Assembly: GCA_026706935.1 (NCBI GenBank)
Contig: JAPOXV010000019.1
Location: 496,001 to 560,000 of the forward strand
Source of the DNA: Gammaproteobacteria bacterium
Lineage (GTDB): Bacteria > Pseudomonadota > Gammaproteobacteria > Pseudomonadales > Azotimanducaceae
DNA length: 64,000 nucleotides
Direction: 5' to 3'
Positions 8,602 to 17,829 of the stretch are shown in pieces. Positions within the stretch are counted from its first letter, which is position 1; every line of letters begins with the position of its first letter. The position numbers and the translations under genes are program-made. Below the pieces are notes generated by a model that worked only from the letters and a program-made list of their open reading frames with translations, searched no databases and had not been told where the DNA came from.

Positions 8602-11270
8602 GCGTGGCGAGGCTCAGGCTTTTCGGAATCGATACCCATATCGTCTAGCGCCTTCGCAACGTCCGCATCAGAGAGCACTTGTGCGTCTGCGAGTTCCTTG
8701 AGCGCCGCGAGTGTGATGTAGCGTTCATCAATTTCAAAATGGCTACGCAACGCCATACGTGTATCGCTACGTCCAAAACCGTCCGTTCCTAGTACACGAT
8801 AAGGCGCACTGAAGGAGGATCGAATCGATTCCGCATGCATTTTCATGTAGTCGCTTGCCGCGATTACAGGTATTTCACCGTTCAATTTCGCCGCAACGAA
8901 TGACTCGCGCTGCGGTTGGTCCGGATGCAGCATGTTCCATCGTGCAACGTCAAGTCCTTCCCGCGCCAGTTCGCTGAAACTGGTCACACTCCAAACACGA
9001 CATGTGACGCCATAGGTTGACGCAAGGCGTTCTGCCGCCTTGATGACTTCGCGCAATATCGTACCGCCGCCGAGTAGATTGACAATCCGACCGGATTGGC
9101 GTTCCTCATCACCGTACGTCGAAAGCAAATACATTCCCTTAAGGATGTCGTTCTCTATGCCTTCCGGTAATGGCGGTTGCACGTAGTTCTCATTCATTAA
9201 CGTGATGTAGAAAAACACGTGCTCGTCGTTAGCGTACATTCTTTGTAGACCGCTATGGACGATTACGGCCAATTCATACGCGTAGCATGGGTCATATGAC
9301 ACACAATTTGGTATCGTGGCGGACAAGACATGACTATGCCCATCGGCATGCTGGAGTCCTTCGCCATTGAGTGTTGTGCGTCCAGCCGTCGCGCCGAGGA
9401 GAAAGCCCCGAGCTTGCATATCACCTGCAGCCCAAGCGAAATCCCCTACACGCTGGAACCCGAACATGGAATAGAAGATGTAGAACGGGATTAGAGTGAA
9501 ACCGTGGGTGCTATACGAGGTAGCAGCCGCGATCCAAGCTGCGAAAGCGCCCGCTTCGTTGATACCTTCTTCAAGTACCTGACCATCCTTGGTCTCGCGA
9601 TACGCGGCTAGTTCTCCCGCGTCAACCGGTTCATACAGTTGACCTTCAGACGAATAGATCCCAAGCTGACGAAACAGTCCTTCCATCCCAAACGTACGAG
9701 CCTCATCTGGAATGATTGGCACGATCCGATCTTTGATGTCCTTGTCTCGTAATAGTGCACCCAAGATGCGTACAAATGCCATCGTCGTCGATATCTCTCG
9801 ATTTCGAGATCCTTCGAGTTGCGCTTTCATGATCGAGAGCTCCGGCACCTCGAATCGCGCTTTAACCTCAATCCGGTGCGGTATTGGACCGCCGAGCTGT
9901 TCGCGCCGGTGTCGCAAATACACCATCTCCGCATGGTCTTTAGGTGGACGGTAGTATGGAACCGATTCCACTTCGACGTCAGTAAGCGGGATATCAAATC
10001 GATCGCGGAAGTGCTTAAGTTCATCGAACGTCAGTTTCTTAACTTGATGCGTGGTGTTTTCCGACTCACCTGCATCTCCCATGCCGTAGCCCTTGACGGT
10101 CTTTGCCATGATGACCGTTGGCTGGCCTTCGTGGTGAACGGCGGCATGGTACGCGGCATAGACTTTCTGCGGATCGTGTCCGCCGCGATTAAGGCGCATG
10201 ATTTGATCGTCGCTCAGGTCTTTAACGAGTTCCAGTGTTTCGGGATACTTGCCAAAAAACTCCGTACGCGTGTAGCCACCGCCTTTCGCCTTGTAGTTCT
10301 GGTATTCCCCGTCAACGGTTTCGTCCATACGTTGCTGCAGCAAGCCTTTCATGTCGTTCGCCAGCAACGGATCCCACAGACGACCCCATACGACCTTGAT
10401 TACGTTCCACCCAGCACCTCGAAACGCGCCTTCAAGCTCCTGAATGATCTTACCGTTGCCGCGTACGGGCCCATCCAATCGCTGTAAATTGCAATTGACG
10501 ACGAAAATGAGATTGTCTAGGCGCTCGCGCCCTGCCAATGACAGCGCGCCCATCGTTTCAGGTTCGTCACATTCACCATCCCCAAGAAAAGCCCAAACTT
10601 TCCGATCGCGCATCGGGATCAACCCTCGGGCGTCGAGATACTTCATGATGTGCGCTTGGTAGACCGCTTGCATGGGTCCAAGACCCATGGATACGGTCGG
10701 GAATTGCCAGTATTCTGGCATCAGCTTCGGATGCGGATATGACGAAAGTCCGGTGCCATCGGTCTCTTGACGGAAGCTGTCCAGATCCTCCTCATCTAAA
10801 CGGCCCTCTAAATAAGAACGCGCATAAATTCCTGGTGCACTATGTCCTTGAAAGTAGATTAGGTCGCCAGCCGTCTCGTCCTCAGGTCCTCGAAAAAAGT
10901 GGTTGAAACCGACGTCATAGAGGGTTGCCGAGGACGCGAACGTCGAAATGTGTCCACCCAAATCACCGTCCTTGCGATTAGCCCGAACCACCATCGCCAG
11001 TGCATTCCATCGCATCATGCTCCGGATTCGTCGTTCAATGTGGAGATCGCCTGGGATATTCGCCTCGAGATGCGCAGGGATCGTGTTGCGGTAAGGCGTC
11101 GTGACCGGCAACGGCAGTTGTGAACCGTTCCTGGTCAGCTGTGACGAAAGTTCTCGGAGCAGATATGCGGCGCGCTCGGAACCTTCGTGTTTTAGAACAT
11201 AATCAAGCGAATCGACCCATTCGGCGGTCTCTTCGGGATTGCTATCGTTATTCGCCCGATCAGCAGGCAT
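8598..11270 (-). CDS. aceE: pyruvate dehydrogenase E1 component, homodimeric type
   Basis: This thiamine-diphosphate enzyme decarboxylates pyruvate and acetylates the E2 lipoyl group. At 890 residues it matches the large homodimeric AceE of gammaproteobacteria rather than the alpha/beta type. The thiamine-diphosphate motif is visible as GDGECDEPE followed about 28 residues later by NCN, and the N-terminus (WVDSLDYVLKHEG) and active-site region (YFQGHSAPGIYARS) are typical. It starts at ATG 11270 and is coupled to aceF. The 234 bases upstream must carry the promoter, but I see no clear PdhR-type operator there. Confidence 0.97.
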   Translation of the reverse strand: MPADRANNDSNPEETAEWVDSLDYVLKHEGSERAAYLLRELSSQLTRNGSQLPLPVTTPYRNTIPAHLEANIPGDLHIERRIRSMMRWNALAMVVRANRKDGDLGGHISTFASSATLYDVGFNHFFRGPEDETAGDLIYFQGHSAPGIYARSYLEGRLDEEDLDSFRQETDGTGLSSYPHPKLMPEYWQFPTVSMGLGPMQAVYQAHIMKYLDARGLIPMRDRKVWAFLGDGECDEPETMGALSLAGRERLDNLIFVVNCNLQRLDGPVRGNGKIIQELEGAFRGAGWNVIKVVWGRLWDPLLANDMKGLLQQRMDETVDGEYQNYKAKGGGYTRTEFFGKYPETLELVKDLSDDQIMRLNRGGHDPQKVYAAYHAAVHHEGQPTVIMAKTVKGYGMGDAGESENTTHQVKKLTFDELKHFRDRFDIPLTDVEVESVPYYRPPKDHAEMVYLRHRREQLGGPIPHRIEVKARFEVPELSIMKAQLEGSRNREISTTMAFVRILGALLRDKDIKDRIVPIIPDEARTFGMEGLFRQLGIYSSEGQLYEPVDAGELAAYRETKDGQVLEEGINEAGAFAAWIAAATSYSTHGFTLIPFYIFYSMFGFQRVGDFAWAAGDMQARGFLLGATAGRTTLNGEGLQHADGHSHVLSATIPNCVSYDPCYAYELAVIVHSGLQRMYANDEHVFFYITLMNENYVQPPLPEGIENDILKGMYLLSTYGDEERQSGRIVNLLGGGTILREVIKAAERLASTYGVTCRVWSVTSFSELAREGLDVARWNMLHPDQPQRESFVAAKLNGEIPVIAASDYMKMHAESIRSSFSAPYRVLGTDGFGRSDTRMALRSHFEIDERYITLAALKELADAQVLSDADVAKALDDMGIDSEKPEPRHA

Positions 11271-11504
11271 CTCGTACGTAAATCAGGGTATCGAAACGAT
11301 TATAGAAGGCGTTTTAGGGCTTTCATATGGTGGACTGCGCCTTGCCGAACGCGTGATTTGGCGTCAGATTCCGCACCAAAACGACCGAGATTATGTCTGT
11401 ATTCTGGGTGTCATCATCCTTTTGCCACCTCAACGCTGTCATCGCTATTCGTCGTAGAAAAACTACACCGTACATCGAGTTCGTGAAGACGATTCGATTC
11501 TCGT

Positions 11505-12524
11505 TCAACCTTTCTGGATGCAACGAAAGTCAGATAGTGTCTTGGACTCTTCCTCATTGAAGCCTGCTACTAAGAACGCGCGAATGCTCATTTCCGATGC
11601 GTTTCGATCCGCAGCGAACTCTTGAACGTCTTCAAGGAATCGAAAGTTAGTCGTGAAGTTCATTTTCTTCATCTTTACACCCGGAATAGCACGAACCGGT
11701 TTCAATAATTCGATACGGATTTCCTTCGGTCCGCGATTTTTCGCGTCGACCGTAAAGTGAACTCGCAGGTTCTTCATGAGCCTCTTCATAAACCTAGCTT
11801 CTAAACCCTCTGCAGAGGCGTCTTCTTCGAGCAACTCATTAGGCACAGGTAGCTCATATATCACCGTTAGGTCGGACGAATCAACTACCTTCGCCGCTGC
11901 CAAATCTTCGCGCATTCCCGCGAACTCATCTAATGACGATTCGAAGCCACCCGATCCGAAACCATCCGTTCCGGCATCGAAGTCGGTGCTCGATTCTGCT
12001 GCTTGTTCGATTAACTCTTCAAGCGAGTGTTGATTGAACTCAAATGTGTGACGTCTAATGCGTGCTTCTTTCGCGTCAGGTACGATGGACTCTTCGGTAT
12101 ACGAGCAGAAAGGAGTCCAATTCACCCGGCTTAGCGCATCCACCAGCAATGTGCGATGCTCCTCACTCAATCGAGCATCGCTTGTACCAGCGAAAGCTTC
12201 AGCGCGCCATATATCACGCAACCGCTCGACCAAATTCACGGGAACGACCTCTCGGTCAACCCGTTCGTACTGATCACCTTCTAGAGCAACGGCGCGAGTA
12301 GGATCAGTACTTACTTCATCTTGCGTTTCACCATTCACATGCGATGTGAAGATAGACAAACCGATTACGATATAAACAAGTGGACGGCCGCCACGAATCG
12401 AGCTGTTCCCGCGACGAGAGCACCGGTCAGCAACTCGTGACCGTTCTCCGCCGCACAGCTTCTCAGTCCGCTTCTGTCTCTCTCCTCCCGGTCGCTTCTT
12501 TGAGACGTCGTAGTAAACGATCAT
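11505..12524 (-). CDS. exported or membrane-anchored protein of unknown function
   Basis: I do not recognise a family. A hydrophobic segment (LVYIVIGLSIFTSHVNG) looks like a signal peptide or anchor; behind it lie about 275 polar, acidic residues with a Gly/Ser-rich stretch (DGFGSGGFES) and a single Cys-containing tail. The start is unclear. ATG 12524 would overlap the ankyrin gene by 62 bases and put a long, strongly basic tail before the hydrophobic segment. No ATG, GTG or TTG lies between the ankyrin stop and that segment, but an ATT at 12398 would give a normal short signal peptide (I-RGGRPLVYIV...). The gene follows the ankyrin gene on the same strand, and the two may work as a pair. Confidence 0.6.
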   Translation of the reverse strand: MIVYYDVSKKRPGGERQKRTEKLCGGERSRVADRCSRRGNSSIRGGRPLVYIVIGLSIFTSHVNGETQDEVSTDPTRAVALEGDQYERVDREVVPVNLVERLRDIWRAEAFAGTSDARLSEEHRTLLVDALSRVNWTPFCSYTEESIVPDAKEARIRRHTFEFNQHSLEELIEQAAESSTDFDAGTDGFGSGGFESSLDEFAGMREDLAAAKVVDSSDLTVIYELPVPNELLEEDASAEGLEARFMKRLMKNLRVHFTVDAKNRGPKEIRIELLKPVRAIPGVKMKKMNFTTNFRFLEDVQEFAADRNASEMSIRAFLVAGFNEEESKTLSDFRCIQKG

Positions 12525-13539
12525 CGTCCACGAAGATTCGGAGCGCGTTCTCCCAAAGTTTGTCGTCCGGTTGCGCACCCAATTCGACAAGAATCTCAAG
12601 CGATCGAGCACGTCCAGTGTGAACCGCGTAATACATAGGATTGAAAGTTGCGTTAGATGCCAACACATCTGGATGTTCTTGCACATATGAACGAATGAAC
12701 TCAATGTTCTCTCCAACGACAGCGGCTTCGATCGTCTCTTTTGCACCAGCTTCAAGCAACATGGCGATGATCGACGGATCACACTCTTGCGACAGTGAGT
12801 GCAGACAAGCCGTAGCTAACGGGGTGTCTCCGGCACGGGTTGCGCGATTTGCGTCAGCACCCGCATCGAGTAACAAACGGACGATTTCCGATTGGTTATT
12901 GTGACACGCATGAAAGAGCGGGGTTTCGCCCGAAGCGTCAGGTTCGTCGACTTCAACACTAGCTTCGCTCAAAATCGACCTAACGTGTTCAACATCACCA
13001 CGACCGGCGGCGAACCATAGATGTTGGTCCAATCCACACAATGGCGCCAGAAAATCCACGACATCCAACGCGCGTGTCCCTTTCCATGGTCCGGCATGTA
13101 ACGCGCGTACGATCGGCAACTCACCATCAGAGGAGAGCCTATTAGGATCAGCGCCGGCTCCACACAACCACGAGACCATCGCCAAATCACCTCGCTCAGC
13201 CGCGGCATGGAGTGGCGTAATACCTTCTCCGTTCAACGCATTCGCTATATCCGAGTCTCGTGCGACGAGTGCTTCTGCACTACCGACCAAACCAAAGTAG
13301 GCGCAGGTGATCAGATCAGGTTGAAGTCCTTTCTCAAGAAGCGTTTCAACGAGAGGCTTGTAACGATCTGTGCGTCCAGAACAGCCAAATTTACCGATCG
13401 CTACGAGCGCTGCGTTCTCTGCACTATCCGGTGACACGCTACGAAGCGGTTCGTACGCATTAACAAGCTTACGTAGCTTTTCAGCGTCTTCCGAGAGCAG
13501 CGCATTGAGAACCTGATCTCTAAAGCCTTGTGGTTTCAA
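12463..13539 (-). CDS. ankyrin-repeat protein
   Basis: The 358 residues contain several ankyrin repeats, a fold used for protein-protein contact. Clear units include GITPLHAAAERGDLAMVSWL (about 110-130), a unit starting GETPLFHACHNNQ, and GDTPLATACLHSL; weaker ones precede and follow. No signal peptide is visible, so the protein is probably cytoplasmic. The start is TTG 13539. It is followed by the exported-protein gene, whose most likely reading frame begins inside this one, and preceded at 21 bases by the ROK kinase gene. Its partner is unknown. Confidence 0.85.
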   Translation of the reverse strand: MKPQGFRDQVLNALLSEDAEKLRKLVNAYEPLRSVSPDSAENAALVAIGKFGCSGRTDRYKPLVETLLEKGLQPDLITCAYFGLVGSAEALVARDSDIANALNGEGITPLHAAAERGDLAMVSWLCGAGADPNRLSSDGELPIVRALHAGPWKGTRALDVVDFLAPLCGLDQHLWFAAGRGDVEHVRSILSEASVEVDEPDASGETPLFHACHNNQSEIVRLLLDAGADANRATRAGDTPLATACLHSLSQECDPSIIAMLLEAGAKETIEAAVVGENIEFIRSYVQEHPDVLASNATFNPMYYAVHTGRARSLEILVELGAQPDDKLWENALRIFVDDDRLLRRLKEATGRRETEAD

Positions 13540-13560
13540 CAGTGACTATTCGAGTAGAAA

Positions 13561-14475
13561 TTAGGTTTCCGCAGGGAACAACCAGGCAGCACCTCGTCGA
13601 CCGCTGGAATCACCGTATTTTGCCGGAACTACCTTAGTCGCGCCTTCCGAAGAAAAGGCGTACTTTTTTAGCAATTCAGGCAGTTTGTCGTAAATCCGCG
13701 AGATATTTGATAAACCACCACCGATAACCACCACATCGGGATCCAAAATGTTCACGACGACGGCAAGAGCGATCGCTAGTTGCTGTATGTACTCGTCAAC
13801 CGTACGTTTGGTATGGTCCGTCTCACCGCGCCCAATTTCCGGTGCCGTCATCCGCTCACCGTGAAGCTCCAAGTGCGTCCTCTCCAATCCTCGACCGGAG
13901 AGAAACGTTTCAACACAGTTTGTCTGACCGCAGTAGCAAGTCCGAGGCCGCACACTCGGATTCACTTCTAACTTCGCTTCGGCCGGAATGTCTGGAAACC
14001 GATTGTGTCCCCACTCCCCCGCTAGAAGATTCGGTCCAGCTAAGACGTCCTTGTTTACGACGCACCCACCACCGACGCCGGTACCGAGAATCACGCCGAA
14101 CACGCAGCGTGCGCCTGCACCTGCACCGTCAACCGCCTCAGAGAGTACCATGCAGTTCGCATCATTCGCGATTCGAATCGGGCGATTTAGCAGTCGTTGT
14201 AAGTCGTGTAGAAACGGCTTACCATTCAAGACTGTGCTATTACAGTTCTTCATCGTACCGCTTTGCGCAACCCACGCGCCAGGGGTACCAAGACCGACTG
14301 GGCAGACGTTATCGACGATACCGTCGAGCTGCAAAGTCATCTCGTGAATCGCTTTAACCGTTTCGAAATAGCTGTCTGGCGTGGGCACACGCATCGTCTC
14401 CACGATTTCACCGTTAGCGTCCATCAAGATTCCCTCAATCTTGGTCCCGCCTAAATCAATACCAATTCGGTGCAT
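13561..14475 (-). CDS. ROK-family sugar kinase
   Basis: The N-terminal phosphate loop GIDLGGTKIEG (about 5-15), the ILGTGVGGG segment and the zinc-site motif CYCGQTNCVET (about 186-196) place this 304-residue protein in the ROK kinase family. Members phosphorylate glucose, fructose, mannose or N-acetylglucosamine. The lack of an N-terminal winged helix makes it a kinase, not a repressor. It lies just downstream of ampD, so a role in recovering amino sugars from peptidoglycan is possible, but sequence alone does not settle the substrate. It starts at ATG 14475. Confidence 0.9.
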   Translation of the reverse strand: MHRIGIDLGGTKIEGILMDANGEIVETMRVPTPDSYFETVKAIHEMTLQLDGIVDNVCPVGLGTPGAWVAQSGTMKNCNSTVLNGKPFLHDLQRLLNRPIRIANDANCMVLSEAVDGAGAGARCVFGVILGTGVGGGCVVNKDVLAGPNLLAGEWGHNRFPDIPAEAKLEVNPSVRPRTCYCGQTNCVETFLSGRGLERTHLELHGERMTAPEIGRGETDHTKRTVDEYIQQLAIALAVVVNILDPDVVVIGGGLSNISRIYDKLPELLKKYAFSSEGATKVVPAKYGDSSGRRGAAWLFPAET

Positions 14476-14492
14476 AAGTCGTGCTACTTTCT

Positions 14493-15065
14493 CTACGTTT
14501 GTGTTCCGTTACGCAACCGAGTTCTAACGGCATTGAACACATGTTGCCAGTCAAATCCCGCACCTGGATCAGTCTTTCGTCCCGGTGCTATTTCGCTATG
14601 ACCAACGACATTCCCCAACGAGAGTGTTGGATATCTTCGAAGTAGTGCAACGAGCGTGTCAGCTAAAACGTCGTATTGTGCGTCCTCAAATAAACCCTCA
14701 TCTGTACCTTCAAGTTCAATTCCTATCGAGAAATCATTACAGTCCTTTCGTCCCTGCCATTCCGATTCCCCAGCATGCCACGCACGCATGTTGAAAGGCA
14801 CAAATTGAGTCACAACTCCAGTTCTTTCGATAAGTAGATGTGCCGAAACTCGGTAGTCCTGTAATTCCGCCAGATCTGGATATTGCTCGAAATCAATTGC
14901 ATTCAGAAACAGTTGCGTTGGTAATCCCGTGCCGAAATAGCCTCGAGGTAACGAGATGCAGTGGATAACCACCGTCGTAGCTTCGGTATCGATCGGACGC
15001 CCGTCAGAATTCGGACTCTGTACGTGCGTAGCAGGTTCTATGCGGTGCGTCTCTGAAACCTTCAT
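14493..15065 (-). CDS. ampD: 1,6-anhydro-N-acetylmuramyl-L-alanine amidase
   Basis: AmpD is a cytoplasmic zinc amidase that removes the peptide from anhydro-muropeptides during cell-wall recycling. The 190-residue protein carries the zinc ligands in VVIHCISLP (about 32-40) and VVGHSEIAPGRKTDPG (about 153-168), the catalytic Glu in GIELEGTD, and the family's RAWHAG segment. There is no signal peptide, consistent with the cytoplasmic AmpD. It starts at ATG 15065 and heads the minus-strand run of ROK kinase, ankyrin and exported-protein genes. In many relatives ampD is also close to nadC, as here. Confidence 0.95.
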   Translation of the reverse strand: MKVSETHRIEPATHVQSPNSDGRPIDTEATTVVIHCISLPRGYFGTGLPTQLFLNAIDFEQYPDLAELQDYRVSAHLLIERTGVVTQFVPFNMRAWHAGESEWQGRKDCNDFSIGIELEGTDEGLFEDAQYDVLADTLVALLRRYPTLSLGNVVGHSEIAPGRKTDPGAGFDWQHVFNAVRTRLRNGTQT

Positions 15066-15340
15066 GTGCGCATTTTTACAGCAATATGAACTTGGATATC
15101 TTCATCTCCATATATTCGCTAAACCTTAGACCGGTTCAAGCGTCCTCGAGTAATCTCGCGAATTAGCAGGTTAGATAAATGACTCATGCGAATACCATTT
15201 TCTAATATGGACGCCGATTCAAACTTGCACCAACCATAATCTAAACGAATGGCGGTGTTACTTTTGTTCCCTACCAAACATTTGAACGGAGCGACGTATC
15301 ACGTCGGATTGAGTCTAGTCCCGAAATCTGAATTGAGACC

Positions 15341-16102
15341 ATGATTGAAACTCATCAACTCGAAAAGAAATTTGGTTCGGTTCTCGCCATCCAATCTTTG
15401 GAATTGAACATTCAACCCGGTGAGATCGTTGGTCTTCTAGGTCCAAACGGAGCAGGGAAAACGACGACGCTTCGATTGTTGACGGGCATGATCCAACCAA
15501 CATCAGGTTCAGCAAAGATAGCTGGATACGATGTTGTTAGCGATCCCGTCGAGGTCAAAAAACGAGTTGGTTACGTCCCAGAAACGGGAGCTCTCTTTGA
15601 ACATCTCTCGGCGAAAGAGTATTTAGATCTTGTCGCCACCCTCCATAAGTTGAATGACGAGGAAGCCGCAGCGAGAATTGAGAAGTTTCTTCGGCTATTC
15701 AGTTTATTCGAAAATCGAGAAAAACGGATGCACACGTTTTCGAAGGGATTAAGGCAGCGTGTCGTCATCTGTGCGGCGTTACTAAGCAATCCGGAAGTCC
15801 TGTTGCTTGACGAACCGCTAGAAGGATTGGACGCGACGACAGCGCTAATCGTGAAGGACTTACTCACCGAACTTGCAACACAAGGACGAACCATCCTCAT
15901 GTGTACGCATGTGCTTGAGATGGTTGAGCGAATGTGTCAGCGCCTCGTGATCATCAACGGTGGCAAACTTATCGTTGATGGAACCGCAGATGAAATAATC
16001 TCGCTTGCGCGTGCGGACTCGTTGGAATCAGCTTTCGCGATATTGACCGGTACACGAAATCGCAGCCGCGTCACGGCAGGCATATTGGATGCACTCAAAT
16101 GA
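15341..16102 (+). CDS. ABC exporter ATP-binding protein
   Basis: The 253-residue ATPase has a Walker A GPNGAGKT (about 34-41), a signature region reading FSKGLRQRVVI in place of LSGGQ, a Walker B VLLLDEPLEGLD and the H-loop in MCTHVLE. The layout is that of ABC-2 type drug or lipid exporters. The permease gene starts 35 bases downstream, so the two make one transporter. The substrate is unknown. The region between this gene and ampD (15066-15340) must hold divergent promoters; I see no clear operator in it. Confidence 0.92.
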   Translation: MIETHQLEKKFGSVLAIQSLELNIQPGEIVGLLGPNGAGKTTTLRLLTGMIQPTSGSAKIAGYDVVSDPVEVKKRVGYVPETGALFEHLSAKEYLDLVATLHKLNDEEAAARIEKFLRLFSLFENREKRMHTFSKGLRQRVVICAALLSNPEVLLLDEPLEGLDATTALIVKDLLTELATQGRTILMCTHVLEMVERMCQRLVIINGGKLIVDGTADEIISLARADSLESAFAILTGTRNRSRVTAGILDALK

Positions 16103-16137
16103 GCACTCCATTCTCGCCGGGTGCAAAGTAGTGACGC

Positions 16138-17787
16138 ATGTTCGACATTGACAGAGCACAATGGCGGGTGATGCACTCACAATGCTTCAAGAACATGATG
16201 CGTTCGTCAGGTGCGATGCGTCTGGACCGAAGATCCGAGGCGGTTCCACAACGCGATGAAATGTTGGGGTTCCTATGGTCGTTACTCAGTTTTGGTGTCA
16301 TGAGTCTCGTCGTCGCAAGCCTTGTATACAGGCTGCAATACCCTGTTGGCGAACTCATCGCAATCTCCTTTTTGTCCCTACTTGTTTTCGCTGGAGTCTC
16401 GGGACAATGTTCTAGCGTGTTATTTACGAAGAAAGAGCAACACGTTTTTGGAGCTCTGCCAATCAGTGCATCAACTCACCTTGCGTCAAAGGTCACTGGC
16501 TCGATCACGTACTACTCTCTCGTATGTGGCGGGGTCGCTGTTCCAGCGTTCTTCGTGATTCTCTTAACTGATGGATTGTTCGCGGGTGTGAGCTGGGTCG
16601 TCAGTATTGCTGTCTGCATCTGGTTCCTGTGTTTCGCTGCGATATGGACACATTCACTGTCAGTTCGGATATTTGCTGGTAGCAAATTGCGCTATGTCTG
16701 GTCGATCTTAGGGACAGTTTTTTCTTTGATCGTAGTCGGACTGGTTTTCATCGCTATGTTGCGTGATTACGAACTTGGGCGGCTAGGAGAATCCTGGAAT
16801 CTAACAGACAATCCACTCCTGCTGCTATTTCCACCTTACTGGTATGTCGCCCTATTGCTCTTTTTAGACGGACAATCGAGTACGACAATATTTGTCGGGA
16901 CGTTGCTTGCGGCGTTCGGCAGTATTCCGATCGGTTTTTACTTATTCAAGAGAGTCGATGCTGCGTTTTTGGCAGCGTTGAATGATCCGACATTCCATAT
17001 TAATGAAACACACAGCTCACCATTTGCAATCGCTCTATTTCGGTCGCTGAAGTTTGGTTCGCTCGGATACGAGCGAGTTGCAGTGTGGAAATTGGCGTTC
17101 TCACACATGAGATATGACTCTATATTTAGAAGTACAGTTACTCTATATTTCACACTGTTCTTCGTTTGGGTCGTAATCTTTATTGGAGGTGAAGATCGCC
17201 CCGAGCTGTTCGGCGACCCATTCCAATCACCTGATCCCGATGCGCGTTGGCTACTCGTTTATACGTGTTGCATGCTATTTCTGTTCGTGTTCGGGCTTTT
17301 CGAAGCCGTCAGATCTAGTACGTATTCACCTGCATGTTGGATATTTTTCGTGTCGCCATCGAAGCTGACACGATTTGGTGCAATGGTCGTCGACTGGATA
17401 TTCTTTGTGTTTGTTGTGCCAGTCCTCCTTTTACTCTTTGTCTTTTTTAGTTTTCATTGGCAAACACCTATTAATGCTCTCATGCACGTAACATCGCTGG
17501 GGTGGCTTGCGTACTTTGCCATCAATCTAAAGTCCATCATTAACCCAGACTTACCATTCGCACGACACACAAGCTCGTCGGGTCCATCGGCTCGATTTTG
17601 TCTCAATTTCGTCTTAATCATCATAGGCGGCATTGTCATCTACCATTCTTTTGCTTCGTGGATGTACAAAAATCTCGCTATATATATCGCTTCGATCCTG
17701 TCAGGTATCCTCATCTGCGTTGCAGTCCGCTACCTAACTCACGTAAGACACGATAGGAAGTTTCTTAACACTGATTTAGTTACTTAG
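16138..17787 (+). CDS. ABC exporter membrane subunit
   Basis: The 549 residues contain about twelve hydrophobic segments, starting with LGFLWSLLSFGVMSLVVASL (about 43-62). There is a central soluble loop (about 275-320) and a short basic C-terminus. The size suits a permease made of two ABC-2-like halves, and the ATPase gene directly upstream supports this. I could not place it in a named subfamily. Base composition is a little more AT-rich than the housekeeping genes nearby, which may point to transfer or just to its hydrophobic codons. The start is ATG 16138. Confidence 0.8.
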   Translation: MFDIDRAQWRVMHSQCFKNMMRSSGAMRLDRRSEAVPQRDEMLGFLWSLLSFGVMSLVVASLVYRLQYPVGELIAISFLSLLVFAGVSGQCSSVLFTKKEQHVFGALPISASTHLASKVTGSITYYSLVCGGVAVPAFFVILLTDGLFAGVSWVVSIAVCIWFLCFAAIWTHSLSVRIFAGSKLRYVWSILGTVFSLIVVGLVFIAMLRDYELGRLGESWNLTDNPLLLLFPPYWYVALLLFLDGQSSTTIFVGTLLAAFGSIPIGFYLFKRVDAAFLAALNDPTFHINETHSSPFAIALFRSLKFGSLGYERVAVWKLAFSHMRYDSIFRSTVTLYFTLFFVWVVIFIGGEDRPELFGDPFQSPDPDARWLLVYTCCMLFLFVFGLFEAVRSSTYSPACWIFFVSPSKLTRFGAMVVDWIFFVFVVPVLLLLFVFFSFHWQTPINALMHVTSLGWLAYFAINLKSIINPDLPFARHTSSSGPSARFCLNFVLIIIGGIVIYHSFASWMYKNLAIYIASILSGILICVAVRYLTHVRHDRKFLNTDLVT

Positions 17788-17829
17788 TTGGTTAAACGGA
17801 AGCCTGTCGATTAGGTCAGTGCTAACCTG

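Noticed and set aside
9819-10487. 222-residue plus-strand frame antisense to aceE
   Set aside because: It lies wholly over strongly conserved aceE sequence and shows no family features.
13842-14357. 171-residue plus-strand frame antisense to the ROK kinase gene
   Set aside because: Arg/Ser/His-rich shadow frame over a well-supported gene.
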